A stretch of 64,000 nt of DNA from Populus alba (taxonomy: Eukaryota; Streptophyta; Magnoliopsida; Malpighiales; Salicaceae): the NCBI RefSeq assembly GCF_005239225.2, contig NC_133297.1, forward strand, positions 16,976,147 to 17,040,146, given 5' to 3'. The position numbers were made by a program, and so were the translations under genes. Positions within the stretch are counted from its first letter, which is position 1. Every line of letters starts with the position of its first letter. The notes beneath the pieces are model-generated. The model worked only from the letters and a program-made list of their open reading frames with translations. It did no database searches and had not been told where the DNA came from. Shown piece by piece: positions 37,927 through 49,659 of this stretch.

Positions 37927-37993
37927 GTACAATTACAATTCTACCCCTAAAAAACTCTAAACAAAGCTCATGGAGGTAGAATTGTAATTGTAC
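37927..37993. repeat. 19-base perfect inverted repeat
   Basis: The left arm 37927-37945 and the right arm 37975-37993 (GGTAGAATTGTAATTGTAC) are exact reverse complements with a 29-base loop. The loop sequence, CCCCTAAAAAACTC and onward to AAAGCTCATG, is repeated directly after the right arm. Confidence 0.95.
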
Positions 37994-38474
37994 CCCTAAA
38001 AAACCCTGAACAAAGCTCATGAACAAAATCATGATTATGCCCTTATCTTCTTCACCTTGCTATTATCAATGTGGGTTGCCAATATTGACGACAACCTTCA
38101 ACAATAATGCACTGTTATAACTGCACCTAGCAACACCGTAGGACAACAATCCTTATGTTGTGTTTAGCATTGTGCTCAATAGTGACTAATGTTATTCTAG
38201 CTACTGCTACCAGTGACTAGCTGTTCATGTAGCGCAACAAGGTGGGCTGGTAACGCTTATGCCTCCACTAGTGGTTGTTACAACCACTTAAAACCATTTT
38301 TAAAATTTCACTAGTTGATTTTGGTAGGAATAGTAGCCAAAAAGTTAAATAAAAAATCAAGAGAGAAAAATTACTTCTGGAAAATATCAATTTGCACACA
38401 AATTTAATTCACAATTAATGTTAATAACAATTAAAACATGCTATCAACAACCCATAATTGTCTAATAAAGTCTC

Positions 38475-38488
38475 TAATACCACTATTG
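38475..38488 (-). promoter_or_regulatory. Copia primer-binding site
   Basis: On the minus strand TGGTATTAGAGAC follows the LTR end (AAAATCCAATAG); the usual plant copia site, matched to initiator tRNA-Met, is TGGTATCAGAGC. This places the 5' LTR to its right and sets the element on the minus strand. Confidence 0.75.
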
Positions 38489-38489
38489 G

Positions 38490-38794
38490 ATTTTCCAAAA
38501 CATATATACATAGCTAAAATGGTAAATTTAGAATTTTTTAAAATTACTTTTTGGTTTTGAATATTTACTTCAAGGCTAAGTTGTTGCAAACCACAAATCA
38601 TCAAAATATTCGGCCTCTAATAGTAATCTACATGAATCACCAATGAGACATCTCTTAAACCCTTTTAGGAGAGAGATATTGCTATATCTTTGAGTGCTCG
38701 CTTTTTTCTTTTGTGTTTTAGATGTTTCGTTACTATACTATACTCACATTAAAATAACAAGCATAACATTCTATTTATAAGGAAACCTAAAAAA

Positions 38795-38847
<53 letters not shown>

Positions 38848-40085
38848 ATTTACCCCTTAGATAATATCACACATATTATTTTAGGATAATTTTAGAAATT
38901 TATTTAATCAAGTCTCTACTTAATTTTTTCCAGATTTAGAATTGTAATCCCCTGTATTAATTATATTATTGTCCTCAATTTCTAAAATTGATATACAATC
39001 AAGTTATATTGATTAATTATCCTATTATAATTTTTGATTAATGGTTCTTATGTGTATGATCCATTAGTTTCTTTAATAAGATGACTCAAATATAAATCAT
39101 AATCCTAAATAACATAGGATAAAACAAAATAAATAATTTAATTTATTATCAATTCAACAACTTATTGATTTATATATGAAGATCAAGTATATTGTCTTAC
39201 AACCTGTTATGATTCCTCAAATATTAAGAAAGTCATAAGTGGTTTGACTTAACATTTTAATGAATAGTTTCTCAGTGTAATTATTATTCATTCATTAAGA
39301 ATATTTTAATTTAGATGTTATAGCATGAAATATGCTTGCTCTATTAATTCATTTTAGTTCTCAACACTGCAGTTATCGATTCTTTGAATAAGATTGGAAA
39401 CTATTTTCAAATCTCACTTTATCCCGGCCAAGAATTTTACAATCAATATTACTTAAAAATAAATTAAATATTTTTCTTAATGCATCTAGGGTGATGAATC
39501 ATCTCTTGATTACTCAAATATCTTTATATAACTTATATTATACCTAACACATGTTTGTTTGTTACCCTTGATTAGGGTAATATGTCTGTTAGAATCAAAA
39601 CAAAACACTTCTTATATATGATAACTTAGTGATATCAAGTTTAAAGATCACTTACACAACTGTCATATGAGCTTTTTTATAGATATAAGTGATCTTTCCA
39701 TATGAAATTCTCTTATGAGTCAAATTAGTGTGTTTGTAATCGGACAAACACCTACATATTAGTTCCAAGTATCTTCTTATCTTAATTTATAAAATCAATT
39801 GTTTCTTTTCATAAATGAAGGAACATAATATGCATCAATTTCAACAGCTTTAATTATAGACTAGTCTTAATAGAAAATTTAGGAACAATGCTTTAATACA
39901 ATAAAAATCTCATAATTATAACAACTTTATAATTTTCTATATAAATATTTTTTTTTGTTCCACAAATTTTATCTTTACCCTAGATTCATCAATAAAATAT
40001 TATATTAATTAATCAAATATAAATAATATTATACATAAAGAAAAAAATTTATTAATAATAAATATGTTTATATGAATGAAATCAA
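38490..40085 (-). mobile_element. Copia 5' LTR, right copy of the LTR-like repeat
   Basis: Bounded at the left by the primer-binding site and homologous to 27391-28885. An internal (TA)n run lies at 38800-38845. The right edge is estimated from where similarity to the left copy fades (about 40067-40085). Confidence 0.65.
38800..38845. repeat. (TA)n microsatellite
   Basis: About 23 TA units in a row within the LTR-like repeat; the left copy of the repeat lacks it. Confidence 0.95.
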
Positions 40086-41472
40086 TGTTACGTGGAATCA
40101 ATTGATTGGCTACATAACATATTCCTGAACAATTATATATTAATTAATAATTATTTATGTAGGAAATCAAATGTGATACTATTTATTTATTTTTCTATAA
40201 CACCTCTAATTAAATCTCTCTCTTTTTTAAACATCTATTGTTAAAAGAGGATAGTTTAGAAAAAAGTATGAATAAATGGCAACATGGTATATCAATTAAT
40301 AACTTTCTTAATTTATATAAAAATTCAGAAACTTGACAATCTTTTTTAGCACAAGGAGACTGAATTAATTTTCTTTGATTCAATTCCTTTTGCATGGGAT
40401 TATACCAGCTCCTGTGTTCATTTTTATTTTTATTTTTATTTTTCGTTTTTTTGTTCTTAAAGGAAGGAGTCGGTTTGAATTTGCCTGCATAAGCTAATCT
40501 TTTGAAAGCCGAAACAAAACATCTTGTATTATGCCTACCCTACCCATCCCACATGTTACATATGTAACTTGCAACATCAATAAAGAGGCGGTCTATAAAT
40601 TTTGGATTTAAAAATGTGAGAGCAATTTTAGGATATTAAATACTGTCTTTATACTTTTATTTTTCTTATTTAGTTTAAAGGATTCTATAATAATTTTTTT
40701 TAAGATTCTTTCCTGTATAAGAATTAAAATTTATAACTAACACTGGTATAAATGGAATTGCTTGACCTATATTTTCAAGAGACATGGATATAAAAATTAA
40801 ATAGTTCAGCATCTCAGTTTACTTGATATTTCAAGGTTTTGTTTTGTTTGATTTTGTGTTTTAAAAATATTTTTTTTTTAAAATAAATTTTATTTTTATT
40901 TTTTATTTGAAATTAATATTTTTTGTTGTTTTTAAATTATTTTAATGCATTGACATTAAAATTAATTTTTTTAAAAAATATAAAAAGTATTATTTTAATA
41001 TATTTTTTATATTAAAAATATTTTTTTAAAAAATACAACCACACTCTTGAAAATATCATAAAGATCTTTAAGTTTTTTAAAGTCTTGGAACAAATCCGTT
41101 AATTTATTTTTTATAATTTTAATTTATAATAAATATCGTTGCCGCTAGGTTTCCAATAGCGTCATCAAAATACAGACCGAGACAGAGATCCATTTGAGGT
41201 TGGAAACAAATCCCACTTGTTTTGTGTCGTGCGTGTTTAATATAAAGTAAACAAGAAAGAATTAGAAAGCAGAAAAGCAAGGCATCTCCCTCTCTCTCCT
41301 TCCTCGAAGACCACAAGTTGTACAAGAAAAAGAACCAGTACATGAAAAAGAAGGGAAATTTCCTTCTCAAACTTGTAGAACACTGAAGCAGAGCCCCATT
41401 AGCTTTAGCAACCAATCTCTCTCCTCTCTCCACTCTCCTCCTCATTTGAAGAACTGCATCAAGGATTAAGCA
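40086..41472. other. Intergenic region and leader of the MEE60-like gene
   Basis: AT-rich, with T- and A-runs to about 41100. From about 41270 the sequence becomes CT-rich (for example TCTCCCTCTCTCTCCTTCC), as in many plant 5' UTRs. No coding sequence is recognised before 41473. Confidence 0.5.
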
Positions 41473-42185
41473 ATGGCTGAGTTACTCATTTCCTCCATGA
41501 TCCCCACCTTTCTCTCTCTCGCTTTCATATTCTAAACTTGAACTCCTTTTGTCTCGAGCTCATGATATGAAACTTGCTAACTCGTTTTCTGTCTTATCTT
41601 GACAGATCTGATCCATACCCAAAAGACTCGTATTACAGCGCAAACATGACTACAAGAGGATCCTCTAGATCCTCCATTTCAACGACCAGCGTGCACGTGA
41701 CAGCCCTTGATGGCCTGGTGAATGTGAACTCTCTTTTTACAATCGCCGTCTTTGTTGGGCTCTCTCTTACAACCCCACATCCGCACAGCCTCGAAAACCG
41801 CACATCCTGCGACGCAAGCGTCGACGTGGTCAAGAATCTACTAGTCTTCGAGGTTGTGTCCTTCAGCTTCTTCCTCTTCTCTTCTCTAATAGCACAGGGC
41901 CTGAAACTGGCTATCAATTTGTTGAACAGTAAAGACGTGGATGAGGCTTTCAGGGCACACATTAACTTGAAGGCTTTGAGGTTCGGGATGATGGGATCGG
42001 CTATTGGTTCGGTTATGGGTTGTGTATTTTTGATGCTGTCAATGATTAATGTGATTCAGATTAGGTTGGGGATGTTGTCTTGTGGGAGTAAGAGCACTGT
42101 TCATGCCGTTACTGCTTTGGTTCTTTTAGTTTCTTCTGCTCTCTTGGTTTATATTTCCACTGCTGTTTATGCTTTTCTCCACTGA
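41473..42185 (+). CDS. Four-helix plant membrane protein, MEE60-like
   Basis: The second exon, 41606-42185, is open and unmistakably coding. The best start is ATG at 41473: an 8-base coding piece (41473-41480), then a 125-base intron (GTTACT...GACAG), which gives MAESDPYPKDSYYSANMTTR and 195 residues in all. The alternative, reading straight through from 41574, has no ATG. The protein has a Ser/Thr-rich N-terminus (TTRGSSRSSISTTSVHV), ALDGLVNVNSLFTIAVFVGL, a helix at LLVFEVVSFSFFLFSSLIAQ, the linker LLNSKDVDEAFRAHINLKAL, a helix at GSAIGSVMGCVFLMLSMINV, and a last helix before AFLH. I recall close relatives annotated in Arabidopsis as 'maternal effect embryo arrest 60'; that name comes from memory, and no biochemical role is known to me. 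Confidence 0.85.
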
Positions 42186-43416
42186 TAGATGGATTGTTTA
42201 GCTTTATGAAAGTGGTATCAAGTTCTCAACTTTTAAAAGAAATTAAATGTTTGTGGTTGAGGAGAATTTCTCAATTTTTAGCACTTGCTTTGCTATTGAT
42301 GAATGTTCCTTGCTGGATGCTATGATTGTTGTGGGCATGGTTTGAAGGGATAATTAATTCAAACTCAATGGCTTAAAGATCTTGATAACTCGAGGATTTT
42401 GCATCCATTTGAGGTACTAATGGTATTCTACTAGCTAGCTGGTACAAGTTTTCTTATTTTATTTAAAGTACCTTCATCTTAGTTACTGGTTAACTCAATT
42501 TGATAGAAATTTCACATTTCAGATGAAAGAAAACTAGCTCAATCTACCAACACACATTCAAATCTATCATTGTAAACCAGGTCTGATAACTTATTTTAGT
42601 ATTTTTTCCAACAATGTTGAGTCTAATCCTGTTCCTTGAGAAGTGTGATACTAGTTAGACCATTGCTTTGCCCATTTTTGAACTGATTTACGTCTATGTC
42701 GCAGCTAGTCATGAGTTCATCTATAAGTCTTTCTATTGCTTTGCATATATGGATCATGTGCAATATTCATTGCATACAGAAGGACTGAGGACCAACCGTT
42801 GCTACCGGCGCAAAATGAGCGAGATAGCTGTTTTGTTTCTCGAAAAATTGTGTTGAAATTGCTTCGGTTTGTCTATATTATGAGAATCTTGCAATTTATT
42901 TGATTCCTACATTCCTGGATTCACTAGCAGCTTAACTCGGAACCCGGCCGACTCAAGTTTGGGGCCGAGCTGAGTCCACGTAAAAAACAACTGGGGATTT
43001 GGCTCAGTGAAACTAGTCGACCCGGGTAAACCCTGTTTTATTTTTTTTAATATATATCGTTTTGGATGTGAAGAATTGAAGACAAAACGAGCAAAAGATC
43101 TAATTAAAGAAAATCCAATTAAAAAAATCTTTAAAGCCATTTTAGTCGCGAAGAAAAGTAGAGGAGCGGAAGACTCTTGATTACTATTTCAAATTTGTGA
43201 ATAAGGATAAAATGAGCAGAAGACCTAATTAAAAGAAATCTTCAAAGCCATTTCAGTTGCAAAAAAAAGTAGAGGAGCAAAAGACTCTTGATCAGTGTTT
43301 CAAATATGTGAATAAGGTTAGATGAAGCTGCTGTTATTTGTTTCTCTTAATGAATCTTTTTTTTTTTTTCACTCTTTTGTTTTCTTTATTTTGTGCCTAT
43401 GTTTTGAACTTGCAAT
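42186..43416. other. Spacer before the Athila-like element
   Basis: The 3' UTR of the MEE60-like gene comes first. About 42915-43035 contains CCCGGCCGACTC and GTCGACCCGGGT in opposite sense, a pattern of small plant repeats. A tandem duplication follows at 43081-43316. Open frames here look accidental. Confidence 0.5.
43081..43316. repeat. Tandem duplication of about 110-125 bases
   Basis: GTAGAGGAGCGGAAGACTC near 43158 recurs as GTAGAGGAGCAAAAGACTC near 43269, and both copies end with GTGAATAAG (43205 and 43316). The first copy has a few extra bases, giving slightly unequal units. Confidence 0.9.
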
Positions 43417-43421
43417 TCTTG
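43417..43421. repeat. Target site duplication, left (TCTTG)
   Basis: The same five bases stand immediately after the 3' LTR at 53956-53960, as expected from one integrase-made insertion. Confidence 0.9.
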
Positions 43422-45042
43422 TGATGCAACCATATTATTTGATAGTTTTACCCACATTTAACTAGTGTTTTGCCTATGTTTTATATATAAAATGCCTTGA
43501 TATTCTTTGTTTTATGTTTTGAAGGCACTTTTGGATGAAAGATGCAAAAAGGAGTAAATTGAAGGTAATTGACAGATTTGACGTTTAGTCAATGTTTTGT
43601 GCAGAGCGTGAGCTCTAAAGGTTGAAATGAAGTGATTCCAGTGACATTAAAAAGCTAACATCCATACCTTTCTAGGCATCTAAGGCAAGACAATAAAATA
43701 AGGAAGAGCATGGAAATCGCAACTTTCAAAGTCAAATCTCGCAATCTGCCAATGTTGACCTTCGATCATTCCGACTTGAATATCTAGAGCTACAGAAGTC
43801 CAATTGATGCAAACTCAATTTTTTTGGATTCTTGACTCAAAGACCTATAAACACTCCAAATTTCAGCCAAAAACGATGTTATATGAGGAAGATATGATTT
43901 TTCAAAGATGACAACTGAATTCTGCCAGCAAACAGGTTTTGTGAAGAAACGAGTCCAAATTACGTTCCGAAGCATCTAAACCGATATCCAAGTTTTTATT
44001 TTAGCAATGTAGCTCCTCTAAGTCAAAGCTTGAAGATTTCATGCAAAGCTATTTCTTCTTTTTTAGGAAAATAGTTATTGAACTACTTAAATGTAAATTG
44101 TCTACTTAAGGGAGGACTATTTTGTAAAATAGAGATTAGGGTTTCCTAGTATATAAAAAGAATGAGAGAAGAGAAGGGGGGCAGCCACCTAAGAAGAGAA
44201 AAACGCCCCCCTACTCTAAGAAATCCTAAATCATGCATTCTTCCATCTTTTTGATTAGTTGTTCAACAAACATTCAAGGCTAAACTCATTTTCTTGGTTG
44301 CAAGGACACGAAAACCTTCGGATGTCAAGAACTGTGAGATCTATTTTACATTTTCTTTTCAGTTTATATAATGAATATGTTTGTTCTCCTATGCTTATTT
44401 ATCCTATGATTTTTTATTTTAATTGCTAGAGTGGACTCCAAGTTATTATTGTAGACAATTTATTGCTAAGTTTGATATCAAAACCAGAGTTGTGGTATAT
44501 GAACTTGTGAAGCAACTGAGTTTAATAATTGTAGCGGATCTACGTTATTAATTTTAGGGAGAACATTTGATCAAAGCAACATAAGCAGACAACTTAGTTG
44601 TTAAGATTAATGAATTTATCTAGATCTTAAGGCTGCCATTGGATTAAATCATTAGTGCAGACACTGTGATTATTTGTTGGTTAGGGTTAGTTGTACGGCG
44701 GATCCGTTAATTAACTAACGTTAAGAAAAGATAAAAATTCAGAATATAAACTGGAATTTCATTTCAAGGATCAGTTCTGATTTCTATAGGTGGATGTGTG
44801 CTTGCGACCAAGGTTTGTTCTCTTGATAATTTTTTGATTTTATTAAATTTTGTTTGATAGTTTTCTATTCTCTTTTGCTTTAGCCTAGATAACATCCAAC
44901 CCCCCCCCAATTGCATATCATCTAGCATAAAAATCTGACTTGAATCTTCCTCGTGGGATCGACCCCTTGCTTGCTCTATACTATCTTGTGTGTTGTGTTT
45001 TAAGCTAGGGTAATTAATTTGTGCGACCGCGACATCGCAACA
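43422..45042 (+). repeat. 5' LTR of the Athila-like element
   Basis: Starts TGATGCAACCATATTATTTG and ends GCGACATCGCAACA, 1621 bases. A TATA box (TATATAAAA) lies at 44150-44158, with a CCCCC-rich stretch soon after. Many single-base differences to the 3' LTR are C/T or G/A. Confidence 0.97.
44150..44158 (+). promoter_or_regulatory. TATA box of the 5' LTR
   Basis: TATATAAAA, preceded by an A/T-rich stretch and followed within 40 bases by a purine-rich GAGAGAAGAGAAGGGG leader; the same sequence is kept in the 3' LTR near 53061. Confidence 0.7.
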
Positions 45043-45047
45043 AAATT

Positions 45048-45064
45048 TGGAGCCGTTGCCGGGG
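45048..45064 (+). promoter_or_regulatory. Primer-binding site
   Basis: TGGAGCCGTTGCCGGGG, five bases after the LTR end. It differs by one base from TGGCGCCGTTGCCGGGG, the site that Athila-type elements use with tRNA-Asp. Confidence 0.85.
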
Positions 45065-45417
45065 AAGTAATTTTTGTTGATTCTTGTGCTATTATTTTTA
45101 TTTGCTGTGATTTTTATTTCTTTTTCTGAAAAAAAAAACAGAATTTTTGCTTGTTGCAGTACTGTTCATTACGGCAGCGGTACTATTCAAAACAGATTGT
45201 TTGGTGGAATTAGGTATCGGCCTTTTGTTTCCTGAAATGAAACGACGTTTGAAACAGGGCTAGTGGTATACCACTAGCCCCGCTCTATCAAGGCCAAATT
45301 CCGCTGTTTTCTAGGGTTTTTAGGCAGTTTTAGTTTTCTAACGTAAGATTTTCGTACAATTTGCATTGTTTTCGATCTCTTGCGTGATTGGTTTCTTTTG
45401 AGTTTTCTTGATGATTT

Positions 45418-46230
45418 ATGCCAGTAACCCGTTCTACTAATCAAAGTCAAGTGCAGTTAGATCTCAAAATAGAAAAAACTTTACGCAGGTTACGAAAGAA
45501 AGCTCGCCTCAACACCATGGCTAATGCACGACAACAAACACTCAAGGAGCTTGCTGCTCCTAACGTGGAAAATCAGCCATTGTGCATAAACATCGACAAT
45601 AGTGTAAACTTTGAGCTCAAATCTGGTTTTATACATTTGCTACCAACATTTAATGGTCTTGTAGGAGAAGATCCTCATACTCATCTCAAGGAGTTCCATA
45701 TGGTTTGTGTTGGCATGAAACCGAATGGAGTTGACGAAGAACATGTTAAGTTGAAAGCTTTCCCTTTCTCTTTAAAAGGGGCAGCAAAGGTATGACTTTT
45801 CTCCATTCTGCCAGGTTCAATTGGAACTTGGAATGGCATGAAAAAGATCTTCCTTGAGAAGTATTTTCCAGCATCTCGAGTTGCCAACATAAGGAAAGAA
45901 ATATGTGGGATTCGACAATCTCATGGAGACACTTTCCGAGTATTGGGAAAGATTTGAGCAACTATGTATTCAATGCCCTCATCATCAAATACCTGATCAG
46001 TTGCTCATTCAATATTTCTATGAAGGATTGATGCCTACTGACTATAGTATCATTGATGCTGCAAGTGGAGGGGCATTAGTAGATAAAACACCCAAGGCAG
46101 CACGCCAATTGATCTCAAATATGGCAGCCAACTCGAAATAGTTTGGCACTCGTGGAGACTTTGTAAACAAATGAGTAGATGAGGTAAGTATTTCAAACCT
46201 TGAGAATAAAGTTAATGATCTTACTTCTCT
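45418..46230 (+). pseudogene. Athila-like gag, broken
   Basis: Begins MPVTRSTNQSQ and stays open to a TGA at 45793-45795. Similarity continues in the same frame (FLEKYFPASRVANIRKEICG) until about 45925, where one base is lost and the frame shifts (SEYWERFEQLCIQCPHHQI and then YFYEGLMPTDYSIIDAASGG). Stops follow at 46139-46141 and 46172-46174. The capsid part is retrotransposon-gag type; the zinc knuckle lies in the next open frame. Confidence 0.9.
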
Positions 46231-46231
46231 T

Positions 46232-48925
46232 GTGCGTTCTTTGGCTTATGGCAATGTACAGCAGGTGAAAGCTTGTAGTATATGCTCCTTACAAGGACAT
46301 ACCTCAGATATGTGCCCAACAATGCAAGAAGATTACATTGAACATGTGTATGCTGTTGATGGAGGATTTAATGGACAACCCCAACAAAAATATGATTCAT
46401 TTTCAAACACGTACAATCCCGGATTGATAGATCATCCAAACTTATGCTATGGGAACCCACCTCAACAAGGCAATCAAGGTCGACCGTTCCATCCCAATGG
46501 ATTTCAATCCCAACAGAATTATCAAGCAAGACAGCCCCCTCCATTCACAAACTCCAATGTTATGGGGTTGTCATCCAATGATGATCTTCGTGAGATGATG
46601 AAAACTTTGGCTTCTAACACTGTGACTTTGCAACAAAATGTCATCTCTTTTCAACAAGAAACAAGGTCAAGTATTCACAACTTGGAGAAGCAAATGGGGC
46701 AAGTAGCTTCAAGTGTGGGGAAATTGGAAGCACAAATGAATGGAAAATTGCCCTCCCAAGCATTGAATCCAAAAGAGAATGTTAGTGCGATCATGCTGCG
46801 AAGTGGGAAAGAACTTGAAGAGAAAAGGTTAAAACAAATTGAGATGGAGGAAGAAGAAGAGATAGAAACTGAATTGAGTACAAATAAGGAACATCCTCCT
46901 TCTCCACAAACTGAAACAAAGACCAACACTCTAAAGGTAACTCCTCACTTAATAAATTCCAGTTTTAAAACAATTCCACCCTTTCCTGTAAGTTCTTCTA
47001 GGTCAAAGAAAGAGGACAAAGAAAAAGAGATTTTAGAGGTCTTCAAGAAAGTAGAACTCAACATTCCTTTACTTGATGCTATCAAACAAATTCCTAAGTA
47101 TGCTAAATTTTTGAAGGAGTTGTGTACTACCAAGAGAGCTTTCAAACTGAAAGGTCATGAAATGGTAAGTATGGGTGAAGTTGTATCTGCTGTTGTTCAA
47201 AAGAATATGCCTTTGAAGCAAAAGGACCCAGGTGCGTTTACTATCCCATGTGTTATTGGTAATGCTAGTTTCAAAAGGGCCTTGTGTGATTTAGGTGCAT
47301 CCATTAGTGTTATGCCCAAACATGTTTATGATTCTCTTAGTCTTGAGCCTTTGAATAAAACTAGCATTGTAATACAACTTGCGGATCGTAGTTCTGTTTA
47401 CCCACTTGGTGTGATAGAAGATGTCCTAGTCAAGATTGATAGTTTGGTCATTCCATGTGATTTTTATATTCTTAATATGGAACATGATTCTTGTGATTCA
47501 TCAAACAACACTCCTATATTGTTTGGGAGACCATTCTTGAAAACTGCCAATACAAAGATTGATTGTGGTAAGGATACTTTGTTTATGGAAGTAAGAGATG
47601 AAAAGATTGAATTTAATTTTCATGATGCAATGAAATATCCTTATAGCAATGTTTATTCTATCACATGTTATGACCAAGCTGATAAATATGTGCAGCAAGT
47701 TTTTGATTTTGAGTGTGAGGATGGATTAAGTGTAGCCTTGAGCTATGGCTATGATTTTACCGAGATAGAAAAGATGGAGAGGCACATATGTGTTCCCCAA
47801 AACATGCATGAATCAGCATTGGCTTTGAAATCTTTGCAAACTGTTCCCCATGGTAATGTCTTTGTTGATTTAATACTTTCACATAAAAAGCTTTTGCCAT
47901 CTATTTTACAGGCCCCCGAGTTAGAATTGAAACCTTTGCCCGATAATTTGAAGTATGTATTCATTGGTGAAAACAATACACTTCCCGTTATTATAGCAAC
48001 AGGTTTGACAAATACGCAAGAGGAAAAACTTGTGAAGTTGTTGTGTGATCACAAGACGGCCATTGGATGGACTTTAGCTGACATTAAGAGCATTAGTCCC
48101 TCAATGTGTATGCATCACATACTATTAGAGGACAGTGCGAAACCAACAAGGGAAATGCAAAGGAGGTTGAACCCGTCTATGATAGAGGTAGTGAAAGCTG
48201 AAATTTTGAAACTGTTAGATGCATTAGTCATTTATCCCATCACGGATAGTAAATGGGTAGTGCCAATCCATGTGGTGCCCAAAAAGACCGGAATCTTGTT
48301 GGTGAAAAACAAAAAGGATGAGCTCATTCCTGCTCGCATCTCGAGTGGATGGAGAATGTGTGTTGATTATAGAAAGCTAAATCTTGCTACATGCAAAGAT
48401 CATTTCCCATTACCATTCATGGATCAAATGCTTGAACGCCTAGCAGGTAAGTCTTTTTATTGCTTTCTTGATGGATATAGTGAATACAATCAGATTGTTA
48501 TTAATCCTGAGGATCAAGAAAAGACTACATTTACATGTCCATTTGGTACATATGCATATATGAGAATGCCATTTGGTCTCTGTAATGCACCTGCAACTTT
48601 TCAAAGATGCATGATGAGTATTTTTTCTGATTATGTTGAAAGAATAATTGAGGTTTTCATGGATGATTTCACAGTGTATGGTGATTCTTTTGATAAATGT
48701 CAAGAAAATTTGTCTTTGATCTTGAAAAGGTGCATTGAAACCAACCTTGTCTTAAACTATGAAAAGTGTTATTTTATGGTAGAACAAGGAATAGTTCTTG
48801 GGCATGTTGTGTCTTCACGTGGATTAGAGGTTGATAAAGCTAAAATAGATGTTATTTCATCATTGCCTTACCCCTCCTGCGTGAGGGAAATTCGTTCTTT
48901 TCTTGGCCATGCAGGTTTCTATTGA
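46232..48925 (+). pseudogene. Athila-like gag end, protease and reverse transcriptase
   Basis: This is the longest open frame, 897 codons, but not a true gene start: it continues the gag frame after a stop. In order it holds a CX2CX4HX4C knuckle (CSICSLQGHTSDMC, residues 15-28), a Gln-rich linker, an acidic stretch (EMEEEEEIETEL), the protease motif CDLGASISVMP (about 352), and reverse transcriptase from about residue 640 (WVVPIHVVPKKTG, SSGWRMCVDYRKLN, MPFGLCNAPATFQRCM, then the catalytic FMDDF at about 809). It ends at a TGA, after which the same frame goes on into the RT connection (RFIKDFLKITAPL). The catalytic residues of protease and RT are kept. Confidence 0.93.
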
Positions 48926-49450
48926 CGTTTTATCAAAGATTTCTTGAAGATTACAGCACCCTTGTGCAAACTATTAGCCAAAGAAGCGGATTTTGTGTTT
49001 GATCAAGCATGTAAAGATGCCCATGATGAGCTTAAAAAGCGTGTCACATCTGCACCTATCATCCAACCACCAAATTGGGATGAGCCTTTTGAGATAATGT
49101 GTGATGCGAGTGACTATGCAATAGGGGTTGTCCTTGGGCAAAGAATAGGGAAGAATTTGCATGTTATCGCTTATGCTTCTCGCATGTTGGACGGAGCACA
49201 ATGCAATTACCATACAACTGAAAAGGAACTTTTTTGCAGTAGTGTTTGCTCTTGAAAAATTCAGGTCATATCTACTTGGTACAAAAGTCATTGTTTTTAT
49301 TGACCATGTAGCTTTAAGGTATCTTTTGAAGAAAAAGGAGTCCAAACCAAGATTGATTAAGTGGATCTTGCTTTTATAAGAATTTGATCTTGAGATTAAA
49401 GACAAAAAAGGTGCCGAAAACCATGTGGCTGATCACTTGAGCCGACTAAG
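48926..49450 (+). pseudogene. Athila-like RNase H region
   Basis: Continues from the RT with FEIMCDASDYAIGVVLGQR and [21 protein letters not shown] frame change occurs at about 49230 in a run of T, after which [20 protein letters not shown] is read in another frame. A TAA at 49377-49379 and then AENHVADHLSRL follow. Confidence 0.9.
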
Positions 49451-49659
49451 GACTAAGGATATACAAACCAAAACAATACGAGATACATTCCCTAATGAGC
49501 AGTTGTATGTGTTACATTCCTCTACAAGACCATGGTATGCTGATTTGGTGAACTATTTAGTCACCAAAGAATTCCCTCCAGGTTTGTCTACATCCCAAAA
49601 AGACAAGTTACGAGCTGATGCTAAATATTATTTTTGGGATACTATTTATCTGTGAAAAT

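Larger units (their letters stand above)
32280..38490 (-). mobile_element. Degenerate Ty1/copia element, internal region
   Basis: Read from right to left: the primer-binding site (38475-38488), about 2.1 kb of leader, gag (35916-36345), integrase (about 34790-35300), reverse transcriptase (about 33150-33390) and RNase H (about 32280-32730). Gag reads VMLPNMTLELQRHHENIDA and SKELFWCKMTKGS. Integrase is recognised by an equivalent of 'SDQGDEYSS' and by SPYEIWNGRRP-like sequence. RT has QPKGFESK, a YINDLLL active-site remnant and QASKSWN. RNase H has the GGVVS, TTTYSTT and QAKEPRSH landmarks. Stops and frame breaks are everywhere, and about 1.4 kb of foreign sequence lies where the integrase end and RT start should be. 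Its 5' LTR is at 38490-40085. Confidence 0.8.

Noticed and set aside
3371..42185. The five host genes as a functional cluster or new system
   Set aside because: Their families act in different compartments and processes, directions are mixed, and repeats separate them; adjacency looks accidental.
44686..44700. GGTTAGGGTTAG as telomere-like repeat
   Set aside because: Only about two units and present in the LTR of the element, so it is chance.
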